DNA of 64,000 bases from Elmis aenea (taxonomy: Eukaryota; Arthropoda; Insecta; Coleoptera; Elmidae). Of this stretch, positions 1 through 13,300 are shown in pieces (position 1 is the first letter of the stretch; each line of letters opens with the position of its first letter). The translations under genes and the position numbers were made by a program. The notes under the pieces are model-generated. The model saw nothing but the letters and a program-made list of their open reading frames with translations, searched no databases and was not told the DNA's origin. The stretch spans positions 32,181,466-32,245,465 of the forward strand of contig OX393577.1 in NCBI GenBank assembly GCA_947652605.1, in the 5' to 3' direction.

Positions 1-1511
1 AAAAACTATTTAAGACCAAAAACATAAACATAATTCACATAAATACAACAAAATCACATGTAAACATAACATACAGTATACAGTGCTGCACAAAAGTATG
101 GAAAGACACAGATATTATTGACGATATTACAATAAAATTTGGCATCTGACCTTTATCGTATGTTCCAGATTTGGTGAAAAATCGCGATATCTCGGAAAAT
201 ATCAATTTTAATTATAAAACAGGCTTATTGTTTTTGAAGGACAATTAAATTTTCTACGAGACTAAGAAAATATAGCGTGTTGTATTTAAAGAAATATGTA
301 TGAGTTTCTATATGTTTTTACTATTTTGACCGAGAGTAAAAAGCGCCCTGTATAATATTTTAAAAATGTAGAAAAGTATGAATTAATTTATTGCCAATCT
401 AAATTTCATTGGTAGACTTATCACCATCTAGCGGAAATTATGTTGAAAAATTCCCTTTATTTCGACAGGCTTTTGAACTCCGAACCTACGTTTACTACAA
501 CATGGTGTAAAAGTAAAATGACAATGTCAATTGTCATCTATAATACGCTTGCGACGCGAATAACACTAACTTCTTTTTGCTCGCTATCAAATGTTGCCAA
601 TTGTACATTTTTTATCCGTGACATTAACATTATAGATTTAGGGCGCCAGAAATGAGTTCGCACCCCGGCGATTAATACCAACGGCGCGCCACTGAATGTC
701 ATCATGGAAATAGTCAAAACGCGTTCAGAGGACCTCAAAACTTGTAAATCTGTCCAGATCTTGAACTGAAACATTTTGACGATCGCAATACTTTTTTAAT
801 TCTACGTATTATATGGAAAAAGATATAAAAAGCGAGATGTTTTATGTTAAAGGCAGGATAAATTGATGAAAAGCTAGACAGGTAGACAGTGGACACCCTA
901 AATCAGGGTTGGGCAAAATTTGATTTTTATTTAAAAAAATCAAAAATCATTGATTTAAATTTAAAAAAATTAAAAATATCACCAAATTTTGATATTTTGG
1001 ATTGTTTTGCTTTTTTTTTAAACTTGACTATATTCCCTTTTTACAACTATATTCATGATTCACGCTATATTATATCTTCTATACAGCATCCTTCAAAAAG
1101 TATCAACAAATAAAAAAGTTTTTTACTAAAAATTTCTCAGAAACTTTTATTCCTAATAAAAGTTGGTAGATGACCTTAAACTAATTTTAAGTTGGAAAAA
1201 ATTTCACAAACATGTATACGATACTAGATTTTAGCGATTTCAGAAATATTCATAAGAGTAATGGGGCCTTATTTTAAGACACAAGATACAAAAAAAAAAA
1301 CTTCATAGGAAAATATTGTTTAGAATTCAAAAATACGACTAGAGGTGAAATATGACGTTAAAATTTCAATTTTTATTTTTGAAGTAATTATAACATCCAA
1401 AAGGTCTGCAACAAATGAAAAAGTTTTTTATTACTGGTTTCTCAAATAATTTTATTCTTGAGAAAAGTTGGTGCATGATCTAAAAGTCTTTGGTTGTAAC
1501 GAATTATAGTA
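1..1511. other. AT-rich intergenic DNA with transposon scraps
   Basis: Bases 160-330 resemble one arm of the snapback family seen at 10284-10650 and 19060-21720 (shared AATATCAATTTT and TGTTTTTGAAGGACAA). At about 690-700, GGCGCGCCACTG resembles an hAT right end. At about 894, CAGGGTTGGGCAAA resembles an hAT left end. No matching partners or gene were recognised. Confidence 0.4.
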
Positions 1512-1695
1512 CAGTTGTCTCGATTTAACGGACCCTTTTTTGGCGTGTTTCGACTAAGGGACAAAATTCTATGGTCCTAATTCGGTCCTTCTCCGTGTTA
1601 CGCAAGCTTATTGTTTAAACACATTTCCTACTATGTGACAACGTCTTCTTCTTAATCGGTTCCTCTTGTAACTTTCGGTGTCGAGGTATGCTTTT

Positions 1696-1957
1696 TTACT
1701 TCTGGATTAAGCTTCTCCGCTCCTGCCTATCGTTAGCTAATTGTGGCACATCTCTCCAGCTGACTTCTTTTTCTTCTAGTCTATGCCTCACTTCTTTTTT
1801 ACATTTTATTCTTGGTCTTCTTCTATTTCATTTTTCCCTCCATCTGCATTTTCCATCCTAAGTATTTTCGCGTATCTACTTTCTGGCGTGCGTAATAAAT
1901 GTCTAAGCCATCTTAATTGATTCGTCTCCGTCTTACATATTAATATCTATTACTCCT
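1696..1957 (-). pseudogene. Non-LTR retrotransposon ORF2 C-terminal fragment
   Basis: The minus strand reads RINQLRWLRHLLRTPESRYA, then after a frame break EVRHRLEEKEVSWRDVPQLA, NDRQERRSLIQK and a stop. The pattern RWLxHxxRxP followed by WxDxxxLAxDRxxWR is the familiar C-terminus of LINE reverse transcriptase polyproteins. It is frameshifted and non-functional. Confidence 0.75.
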
Positions 1958-2173
1958 AGGTTTTTTCGGATTTTTTCGTTATTGATTTTATCTGCAATGT
2001 CTATACTCTATCAATATCTTAACATGGATTTAATGTATTAAATAATAATATCAGAGACGAGCTGCTGAGATTTATAGTTTAAATATTCATTGAGAAGCGA
2101 TTTTATTTTCATTTTGATTATACTGACAATGAGTTGTAATTCCCAAACAGCCCGCTAAATCGAGACTTTACTG

Positions 2174-2439
2174 CAGCGGTTCTGAATCAGCTTCAGTCAA
2201 TGTGCCCCTAGCCTAGCCTCACTGTGAAGCGTCATGTACCCCTTGTTAATCGGTTCATTTCTAAAAAAAAACTTTATTAGGTATGCATAAAACATATAAT
2301 GTAAAAAATATTTAGTGCGAAAATTGTTGATTCTTGCTTTTCGCCAATGTATTTATTCTGGACATTGTATTTGACGTACCCCCTGTAGAAGCTTCACGTA
2401 CTCCTTGGGGGTCCATGGATCCCTGGTTCAGAACCCCTG
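2174..2439. mobile_element. 266-bp hAT-like MITE with 8-bp duplication
   Basis: Terminal repeats CAGCGGTTCTGAA and TTCAGAACCCCTG are flanked by the direct repeat CTTTACTG (2166-2173 and 2440-2447). The 8-bp duplication and CAG...CTG ends indicate hAT. Confidence 0.8.
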
Positions 2440-2449
2440 CTTTACTGTA

Positions 2450-4314
2450 CCGCCAACTTAACATTTTTGCCACCTGTATCACGAACCATGCCAAAAGTTT
2501 TTAACATTGTACCACGATTTCAACGGTGATTTAATTATCCCCACAAAGCGATATTGTCCGAACGTCCGTCTGTTTGCGTTTTAAATTTCGATTATCTATA
2601 TATACATAAATATATATGTAAATGTCGATTATAAAATACTTTCTTCTAAATTTTGATCAGACTTATCATCTTTCTAGGTGGTATTGAATATTTTCAAACT
2701 GTAATTTTTTAGTGTTCGAATTAAAAAAAAGTTTTGATGTTGGTGTCATTTTTAAGTAACTGTTAGGTATAATGGGTTAATAAATGCAAGAAATATACGT
2801 GTAATTGCTCACGTTGAAGTAAATATAATGGAGCGATAATGGCTAAGCCAACAATAAGTGAGCTGGAGTAGATACAAAATGCCGCCAAATCAAGTAGTTT
2901 TTATCTTAAAATCTCTGCGCGTACCGAATAATTTTTTGAGGACAAACAGTTTACAAGTTCTTTTCCGTGAACTAAATTTCAAGCATTTACCAAGACAGTA
3001 TAGCGGGTTCGCCAAAGTTGGTATACGGCATACGGCGTCTCCTTGGCACCTAGATTAAGCGTGTTACGGTTTTTTAAAATAAAAATGATGGATAATTAAA
3101 ACGCATAACTCGGCTTTCTGGGGCAACTAATTATAATACTTATCGACTTCATTATATTTGTATTTTTGTTAATAATTATAAATTAAACGATATTAAGTAG
3201 TATGTGTTCATGATATGCAAAAGCAAAGTGATGGTCTTTAATTTAGATCGTTGTATTAAAATAAAAAACCAATGTAGGTAAATAAATCTTCTTTAGGGTA
3301 GCTAGAGGCAAGATTTAAAGTGAAAAGTTCTAAGTAAAATTTTATTTCCACATGAAATATAAGATCTATAAATTTGGCAATAATTCCTAGATATTTAGTG
3401 TAATCACTTATATATAAAAAAAAAATACATGTATTTATATGTTCTTATCCACTACCATATTTACAAAACGCAATGCACTTTTATGTCAATGATTCACACA
3501 GTACGTGCATACATGCATTAATTATGTGCTTCAATACGCACGTCAATTAAAAAATCATTAAAAAGTCAAATAAATTCTTTTAGGAAAATAGACTGCAAAA
3601 TATTGTTCTTCAGTACTAGAGATAACTATTTATAACAAAATAACTAGCTCGGAATAGTACAGAGTTTACATAAAGTAATGCTTCACCGAGAACGAAGGCG
3701 CCAACCCATGTTCTTTTGCTCTCACCAATAAATCTCTTGTGGAATCTCGCATGTAACTTGAAGAATGCAATCAGATTGCGGCGTACACCACAGTTAATTA
3801 CTTTATATACATACCCAAGGGAAATCTGATGGAGATATATGCTCAGCCCTGGCGCCTGACTCTGAATTTACGATGGCCTCTGAATGAGACACGAGCAGGC
3901 AAGGCTACAAAGCAAGAAAATTTAGGCGCCACGGTGGTATTATCAAGCATCTAGCAGCAGTCAGTTTCAATCCGACCATAGAGCAGACAGGGTGATTTAT
4001 ATAATTATTTATGTACATCGATACTTCCGGTTATCTAATTTCTTTTACTGGAAGTAATTACAAAATATATGAAGCGCCGTTAGTAACGCAATAATATTTT
4101 TATTTAGTTGCCTATGTGCGTGCCTTCAGCAAAGAGTGAACCGTTAGTGCCTTTACGTTAAACAAATGTGCCTAAAGTTTAAAACTTTATTTAATGGATT
4201 TGTAATTTCGTGCCTTAACCGATACTGTTACGATTTTAAGTGTGTAGTGTGGCCAAAATAATTTATTTAAAAGAACAGTGAAAAATTTTGCTCATTATTA
4301 ATTAAACGAATGTG
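2450..4314. other. Upstream flank and 5' leader of the LRR gene
   Basis: No coding exon is recognised here. The 66-codon open frame at 2858-3058 has no domain and no splice partner. Bases 3640-4000 are less AT-rich than the surroundings and contain the initiator candidate, so this stretch probably holds the promoter. Confidence 0.4.
3955..3970 (+). promoter_or_regulatory. Candidate initiator (TCAGTT) of the LRR gene
   Basis: TCAGTT at 3961-3966 matches the arthropod initiator consensus. It lies in a locally GC-richer stretch about 350 bp upstream of the first ATG. No TATA box at -30 and no convincing DPE were seen, so this is only a candidate start site. Confidence 0.25.
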
Positions 4315-4315
4315 A
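4310..4315 (+). promoter_or_regulatory. Minimal ATG-TGA upstream ORF overlapping the LRR gene start codon
   Basis: The sequence ATGTGATGA holds a start-stop pair whose final A is the first base of the real ATG at 4315. Start-stop elements are known to hold ribosomes at initiation. A repressive effect here is inference only. Confidence 0.4.
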
Positions 4316-7300
4316 TGATAAGCCAACGTTTCGGTGCGCTTTCCACCATCCTTATCATGTCAACACTCCTGTTTTCCATTCTTGGAATATCATCTGCAGT
4401 GCAGCAATGCGCCGTTTGGAGAGATATAGCACCTTGTACGTGTAGAAAAGATGCTTCACTGTCTACGACTATTACATGCGAAAAAATGGGATCATACGCG
4501 GAAGTTGTGCACACGTTAAAAAATCGGTTTTCGTTAAGTGACCGTATTGTTTTAAGGGTAGCATTTTCAGTTCTGGAGGATTTGCCACAAAGGAGCTTTA
4601 AAGAACTAAATATGAGTATAGAAAATTTGAAATTGAATCATAATGATCTAAGGTAAGAATATTTTTTAAAGGATTTTTTTTTGTTGATGAGCTATAAAAT
4701 TATTTATCGATTCTCCTTAAAACCATTTGTTTTACCACATATATACAAAATTATTATAATGGCATAATTTTGGTTCGTTCACTAAAAAATATTTTTAATG
4801 TGTCAGTAATTTTTACTACTATTTATTGTTATTTTAATGCGGAATACTTCGGAATGTTCGATAACAATAACTAAACTATTGCTCGATGATAAACTGCAGC
4901 TTTTATTTGCTGTTTAATATTATAAGAATCAACAAAACTTGTATTTATATGCAGTTTATACAAATATTGTACTATTTTGAACTCGATTTTGTAGTTTAAA
5001 ACCATAGTAAGCAATGGTCTGTAGTGAAACTATAAACGTGGTTTGCCGAAACGTCGAGAAACGAGTATTAAAAAAAATTAAAGACCGGCGTCATTCTATA
5101 CATGGAAGCTCATTTTAACATATATTTATTGTTTAATAATTTACTACATAATTTAGAACAATTTTAAAAAACGTTATGTACATAATAAATATAAAGATAT
5201 ATATTATATTTCCTCGCCATTGTGACATATATTGATGAAAATTGAAAAAATATATACAATAATACATGTATATTCATGATTCCCAATAATTTATAACTTA
5301 TCTTTGACGAACATTTCGGAACAATAACGATTTCATACATGGTTGTGATAAATATCAACGAATGAGTCAAGTTTGTATCAAAACCATTGTTAAATTGTGG
5401 GAAAAATAAGAACATCGATACAGAAAAAAGGACCCTCTAATCTAGATTATAATAATGATTAACGAATAAACTTTTTTTTTTTTTAATTTTTTTAATTAAA
5501 TTATTGGCGTTAGTCTCCTAAACCAAATTTTGAAAACTCTCTTGTTTTGCTTTATTCATAAGAGTAATAAAAAAAAGACATTATTCTTAACATGTACGGC
5601 AGTACCATAATTTGATCAATTTTCTTATTCACGTCTTTAAGTTAAGTTATTTTTTTTTTTTGCTGTAACCAATTAAAATTTCTTGATTGGTGTTAGTAGT
5701 TGATTTGGGTTTTTTGACATTCCATTGAATTTTTTATTAGCTTCGTCTTAAACCAGCAACTTTTAACTTCTGTATTTTGGTTCCTTTTTTATTAAAAAAA
5801 AATATATATTTTCATTGAAATTGGGTATTCCGCTGATTAGTAGGTTTATCTGTATTGTACAATAGCCTTTGCTAAGGAGATGAGCTTGTAGCCATTTGTT
5901 TGAGTACGATTTATTTTAAAAAATACTCTTTTTCATGTGTTTTAAGTTAACAGTCTGATTAAATATATGTATAACTATTGAATCGAAAAACGAAATATTA
6001 TTGTTATTTTATGTGAAGAGGGAGGGACGATTTATTAATGTTACGTAGATAGTCGATGTGTTACAGTGCAGCTACCGATTTGTTATTTTTTAGTATATAC
6101 AGGGTGGTCCACATAGAAGGGCCACTATTGGAATCTCGTAAACGGTAAGAGCTACAAAGAAGTTTAAATAAGACAAATTGTTTCCCTTTCTGATACCTAT
6201 ACAGTGAAGCTTTAATGTTTTAAAAACGTTCCGTGGCACGCTAGATAAAAAACAAAAATCAAAATGGGCATTTCTTTAAAATCGTTAATTACTCGGTTAT
6301 ACTTGATGGTACAAAAATGTTTTTGGGGGAAAGTTGTAGATTTTTTTACGCATCAAGTATAACCGAGTTATTAACGATTTAAATTGTAATTTTTTATTTG
6401 ACGTGCAATGGAGCTTTTTTAAAACATTAAGCTTCACTGGATAAGTATCAGAAAGGGGAACAATTTGTCTAACTAAAACTTTTTTGTAGCTCGTACCGTT
6501 TACGAGATCCCAATAGTGGCGCTTGTATGTGGACCACCCTGTATTTTTTAAGTATTATTCAGTCGCCAATTATTTTTATAACTAGTTATTTAGCGACTAT
6601 CAAACGCATTAGGTAAGCATTTTAAAGGTAACTGAGTATATAGATTTAATTAAAAAAACAAGTCTAAAACAATTATTATCAATTGAACATTTGTCGCTCT
6701 CTCAATTTTGCATTTGAAATAAATGCTTATATCTATAAATTTATCTTACTGTTTAACAACATTTACATTTTTGGTAATTTTTGTGACGTCATTACTTTTT
6801 ATTTTTCAATTTATTATTTACAAATAGCCACTAGTTTTGTTAATAAAAATTTGATTTAGTTTAAGTCGAATATATTATTAAATTAAGATTTTTACTCATC
6901 ACTGCCTTTAAAATGCACCAAAACAGTATAAATAATAATTTTAGAATCTTTACTTAAGAGTGAATGATTTTTAATACATTTGCTGAAAATATACACTTTC
7001 TTTACAATTTTCTTTTAAAAACGTTGCCGTATGATTTAGTACAATGTTTTGAATCGTTATTTTTCATACATACCTATACACATGACATAATGCAAACAAT
7101 TTTAAATTAATATAGTATTTGAAACGCCGAAAAAAAATTAATAATTAGTATCTACATACTAATTTTTAACAAGAAGTGGCAATATTATAAAAAAGATTAT
7201 TAACAATACTGACAGAACTTTTATCATTTGCAAGATTTTTTATACGAAAGGATTTTAAAAGTATACTTAGATTAACTTAGACGTGCCTCTTCGTATTATG

Positions 7301-10300
7301 CAAACAACAAATGTACTTCGTTTTAATCAAATAGCTGTCTGTTAAGTGTTTAATAAAATGATTTCTAAATTTTATATAAATTATGAAGTTATTATCACTT
7401 TTACTATATTGTAAATAGTAAAGCTTTTTAATATTTATTAAGTGTATTTAATATTAACTCACTTAATTGTGAGTTAACATATTAACCAGATAGTTTATCG
7501 ATTAATGTTAATTTTTTTTTTTTCTTTTAAAAGGTTGTACACATTTTGTTACCATCATTGGGCTGTATTTGTAGGCAATAACAATATGAAACGCTTTCTC
7601 ACACATTCGGAAACAAATTATACAGGTTGTCGATATAAGGATCTCGCTATTATACGAAGTTGGTTAAATGGGGTCAAGTTGCACAATGTTTTATCCTAAT
7701 TTAAAAAACCATTGCAATTTCATTAAACACATCAGAAAACAAATGCGACATTTTTATGAACACATTCAACTTTTTTTCAAATGCCTTTAGTATGGTTTAA
7801 AGTTCTAATCAGGTGGTATATGTTTTTATTTTTCAAGTCATTCAAATATTTTAATGCGTTTTATATTAAAAAAAATAAAAATATCAAAATTTATAAAGTT
7901 ACAGTAGGCCATGAATACGTATAATGTACCTAAACGAAGTTTTTAGCGACTATCTTTTTAGTTTCTTAAGCTAAACGAAGTACCTACTTTTTTTATGATC
8001 AACTAAGCCAAAAATTCCGGTATCATTTTCACTTATGGAAACATTTTGCCTTTATGGCCTTTTAATATTTTGCATTTTATTCGAGAAAAATTTTAACAAA
8101 GGAATAAAAATGTTTATATAGCCAGAAAGACAAGAGCAAGTTTTAATTATATTAATGCAACTTGAAGAGTTAATTAAACAGCTTTTAATAATACATAAAA
8201 ATTTCGAATACACTTTTATGCCATTTTATGCAGTTTATACCGGAATTTAATAATATACATGACTTGTTAGTGTTATTTTTTAAAACAAATGAGATATTCG
8301 AGATTGTTATGATTTCTGGGACAGCCTATATATTAACGCACTTTGTTACTAATCTTATGTATTTGTTTATGTACTTAAACAAATAGTTGCATGATGTTTT
8401 CAAAAGTACATAAACAATGAGAAATACTGGAAATAAACTACTGGTTTTTATTTTAATCGTATTATTTAACTACAACTTAATTAAATTAACCCAACTTTAT
8501 TTATCACAAGTATAAAATAAGTTTATAAAAACAGAGTGATATTGAATTAATGTAAAACATTAAATATTTTAGTTTTGTTTAGAATATTTCCTTATTATCG
8601 TGTTATCTTTATTAACACAAAACAAAGCAAACAAAAACGTAGTTTGTGTACATAAACACTCCAGATTTAGTCGGATGAAACTAAAACCATACACAGAATT
8701 ATTTTTAAGACTTTATGTGGAATTTGTTTTTTTTTTTATCATTTTTGGAAATACTACTATCTGTAGTGTTAATTCATTGATAGTTTTTCTTTTAATTTTT
8801 GAGGTGATGTGACTGCATCCAAACATGTTATTAATATATTTACATATTTTGTAGTATTGTGCACTTTAAATGATAGATGTGTTGCTAAGTGTCAATTTTC
8901 GGTAATCATTGCAGAAATAAATCAAAATTTAACGTAAAATGAACACTGACATTGTAGTTTATTAGCGTTTTTAAGTATGCCTACTTACGCGTGCGTTAAA
9001 ACAATAGAGTATTAAATTAATATTCAATTCTTTTTGAATTATTGTTTATGAAGTAGGCATTTCTGTTCTAATTGCAAAAATGTTAACAGTCATGAATTGG
9101 CAGCTACGTATACAACGATGTAAATTCTAAAAGTTAATTTTTTCGAATCCATCGACCCCTAGTTACCGTATACATATACTGGCTTATAAGACGAGGTCAA
9201 ATTTTCAAACTACATTTCATGCCTTTAGCTCATATCGGTCGTATAATCGTCGATTTGAAATTGGCAGAATTACCAATTTCTAGTTATTAAGAGTATTTAT
9301 AGAACCTATTTCAATTTTCTATGTAAAAGTTTTTTTTTCACAGGTACCTTAAAATAAAATTTAAAATAAAGTCTGCAATTCTCCTATATAAGGATGTATT
9401 TATCTAAATATTTGTTCAAGAACCAAGCTCCCTGTTTTTTTATCTGACGCATAAGACAACACAGATTGTTTTTGTATTTTGTGGTTTTTAATAGTCGTCA
9501 TACGCCAGTGTATGCGATATGTTACAAAAACGATTGATAAAAACATGCAAATACGAAAAAAAAATAAGAATTACAAATTATATTTTTATTAGCGATGTTT
9601 AGTAATAATATCGAATACAGCATCATTATAGCACCTACTTTAGTAGGTATAGTTTTACAATTGCACTTTAATATTATTTCAAATAACGCTTCGTGAAATC
9701 CCGATGTAATTGCACGTTACGTGTATATGTAATGTAGGGTGCCTTTATCTATCTATATACATAAAAGAGCTTGTTTGTGTGTTTTTTTGTTTGTTTGTTC
9801 GCTATAGAAATCCTAGATCCGTTGACCGATCGGGACCAAATTTTGCACAGGTACTATTTAGCACCCAACGGATTAAACGTCGTATAAAGAACGGCCGGGA
9901 ACAGTTGGGAACAACCGGGAACATCCGCCGAGCGCGAGTAGTCTGTGATTGATAATCTGGCAACGTCCACCGAGCGCGAGCACGGAGCGCGAGTAGTCTG
10001 TGATTGATTAAAGAGAATAAATTGTAATCACCCGTGCAACGCCGGGTAAATCAGCTAGTATATGATAGAATTTGTCAACATCTGACAGCAAAGTACATTA
10101 GTTGTAGTTTGTAGGTGGTTTGTAGTTATGTAGTTAATTCATCTTCTTCTTCTTCTATACAGGGTGCACCACGACCCTGAGATTCTTCGATAGCTCCTTT
10201 ATTAATGAAAATATCAAAAAATGTTTAATACAAATATTGTGCGAACCTATTTTCTACATAACCTAAAATTATTTTCAAATATACAGGGTGTTTCGTTTGA

Positions 10301-13300
10301 CCGGCACATATAAAAATTTAATTTTTTTAAATAGAACACCCTGTATATTTCTCTTAAAATTTACTTTAAAAAATGTATAAGGTTATATGGGTCTTAAGTC
10401 AACCGTTTTCGTAAAATTTACATTTTTGTGAAAATTTTGAGCGATACAGCACTTTCAATTTTTTTTTACATTAAAGTTATTTAAAAAAGCAGTAAAATTT
10501 CGTTTAAAATTTATATTGACAATAGATTAATTAACACTTTGCGCTAGCTACATTTAAAAAATATTATACAGGGTGTTTTTTACGCTTGGTCAAACTTGTG
10601 AAACTTTAAACATCGATAAGTCATTTTTCTTAAATGCAACACCCTGTATATTTTTACATTTTCTTGTAGAGAATTTAATTGTCTTTCGAAATTATTAAGC
10701 ATGTCCTATACCTAAAGTTAATATTTTTCGAGCTATCTCAATTTTTATTGGTATTACTAAGGCAATTAAAATATTTTAAAGTGGGCCATGGACGTAAGTC
10801 GTAATTTTTCAAAGAATTTTTAAACAAAAGAATAAAAAGAGCTGCAACTTTAATTTTAGGCTAAAAATGTACCCCATTTTACCGAAAATTATCGTATAAA
10901 TTGTTCAAGATTATGTCCTTGTTCTACGCACAGTATGGGTAGAATTGACGGGCGTTTTTGTGTTGTCGCCGTGTAAACGTCAAAATGAGTTACACCAATG
11001 ATGAGATGTGCGATGCTGCGATGTGCATTTCATTAGCTGCTATTTCACCTTTAAACGTTTTAATGCACAAACAATAGAAATTTGTAATATGTTAAAGAAA
11101 ATGAGGCACATCAAAAGTTGCCGCGAGCCACATTAAAAGGTGTCGCGAGCAACACGCTGTTGGGCACCGGTTAGCAGTTAGTTTTTCAAAACGAAACGTA
11201 TATCGCACATCTCCACGTTGGTGTAACTTATTTTGACGTTTACGCAGCGACAACACGAAAACGCATGTCAATTCTACCCAATATGAACATAAACAAACCA
11301 TGGTAACCACCAAAACGAATCGTTTTAATTGGAATATTTAATGTTGAAATTTTAATTACATATTTTAATTTAAAGACCAAAAAAATTTCTAAATAAATCA
11401 AGCTTTAATAATTTTTAATTGCAAAATTTCAAATCACCAAAAAGTTCTGATTAAAAACCCAAAGGGGTCGCCCTTTTCAGCCTCCTGTGAAGGTGGGAGA
11501 TGATTGAAACTATTACTGTGGGAAACCTTTCAATAAGCATAAAACATCTACCAAATATCATTCTCCTACATATATCCAAATTTGAGAAATAAAATAAAAA
11601 CCTAATTTTACCGATACCCTTTAGGGGGGTGTAAACTCTGAAAGGAGACGTCTAAGGAAAAAAATTGTATAAAAGTCCCCCCTTAATTTTTGATAAGGAA
11701 TCACCTACCGAATGTTTTCGCAATATTTAAGAAACCCCCTGTAAATACAATTATTGCGCAAATGTTACTGTTCCATAGCTTAAAAATGTTCACTGTTTTA
11801 ATCGAAATGTGGGTACAATTTTTTGATGTTAATCTTTGAGTTATTGTTAAATTTTATCGGATTACAATATTTAAATTTTTTAATCGGATGAAAAGTTTGA
11901 TGCCGGTAAAATTTTCAACGTTATTAACAAAATTGGGATGAAATGTTGAAATGCGTAAGCTCAGTTTGTTAACACGATGGAAAATAATAAAGCTCTAATG
12001 TATATTATGCTTGAAAAAGCATTAATGATGAAACAGAAGAAATAAATTAAAGATTCTGGATAAAAGTGTGGTACTTCAAAACGGAACTGTTTTCAGACAT
12101 GAAACTTTTAAAAGAACCTCAAGAAAGCGCAGTATGCGACTACAAAAATTACTTAAGAATGGATGAGCCACATTTTATGTACTTCTAAACAAAATTTCGC
12201 CTCTAATTCGAAAAAAAAATACAGATGCTATTGTGCAATAAGGCCGAACGCGTACACACATGTTCAAGTTATTGCGCAATTCACACAGTTATTTTCAATA
12301 GTATTTTTGTCAAACTTAAATCTCAATATTACTGCGCAATATTTTGTAAAAAGCACAATATTGACGTCAACAAGTATTTTGTGTAATAAACTTGTACCTA
12401 TATGTATATCCTCCATTACAGTGATATATTTCGAACATGTAATGAAACTTTTGGTATCGTGCGGTAAACTCACAGAGCTTATTATTTAATTTGATGGTTT
12501 CTTAGGAAGTAGAGAATAATTCTAGTGGGTCGTAATTGGACTTTTAATACGAAAACGTGACCATGAATTTTGTCTGTAACAAAAACAACACAAAAATTTA
12601 CTTCATGTTTTCTATGCAACATCGTATCTTAACGCAATTATCTAAATTAAAATAGTAATAAAATATTGTACGACAAACATAATTTCAATTATAACGAATC
12701 ATTGTTGCACAGATACTTACTAAATTCCAAAATCATGAATGAATGTTCTTTGGCAAACGTTGAGCTATTTAAAAATATAATGATATTAAACTTATAGTAC
12801 TTTAATACTTGATTTGTACATTTTAATATTGCACTTTAAAATCATAAAATGTGTCAATACGCAAACTATTAATTGTTTACCAAATTATTGTCTTCTTGAA
12901 TTTTATACAGCCGAATAAGATACGAAATACAGTTATATTTTTAGTACGAGGGTGTTTAAAAAAGGTACCTGTAGCAAATTGAGTATAATTCAGTTAGAGA
13001 TACCAATGATCATTTGTCCACATAATCACCCTACTTTTCAATATACTATTTAATTTACACTGTTGCGCCAACGCCAACTTCTTTCTTTTATCAAAAAAAA
13101 AAAACTTCTGGTTGTTCTTTAGCCAGGAATGCACCGCTTCTCTGTTCTCTGACTACATCACTTTCAAATTTTCGTCCTATCAAAGCATCTTTCAGGGGAA
13201 CGAAAGCTGGGTGCATAACCGTGTCCGAAAGCTAGAGGCAGTCGTCAGTGGCGGTACACATCTTTTCTAGTTATAAAGAAGTTTAAGTGTCAATTATCCG

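Larger units (their letters stand above)
1512..2447. mobile_element. TA-flanked DNA transposon, pogo/Tc1-mariner-like
   Basis: The left end CAGTTGTCTCGATTTAACGG and the right end (complement CAGTAAAGTCTCGATTTAGC) form imperfect terminal repeats flanked by TA on both sides. CAGT termini plus TA duplication suit a pogo/Tigger-like element. It holds a non-LTR retrotransposon fragment, and a 266-bp hAT has inserted in its right terminus. Confidence 0.6.

Noticed and set aside
538..774. Overlapping open frames on both strands near the window start
   Set aside because: No recognisable motif, no splice continuity, and hAT-like end sequence nearby.
12163..12489. 108-codon open frame in the LRR intron
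   Set aside because: It overlaps the end of the Harbinger remnant in another frame, has no domain and is AT-compositional.
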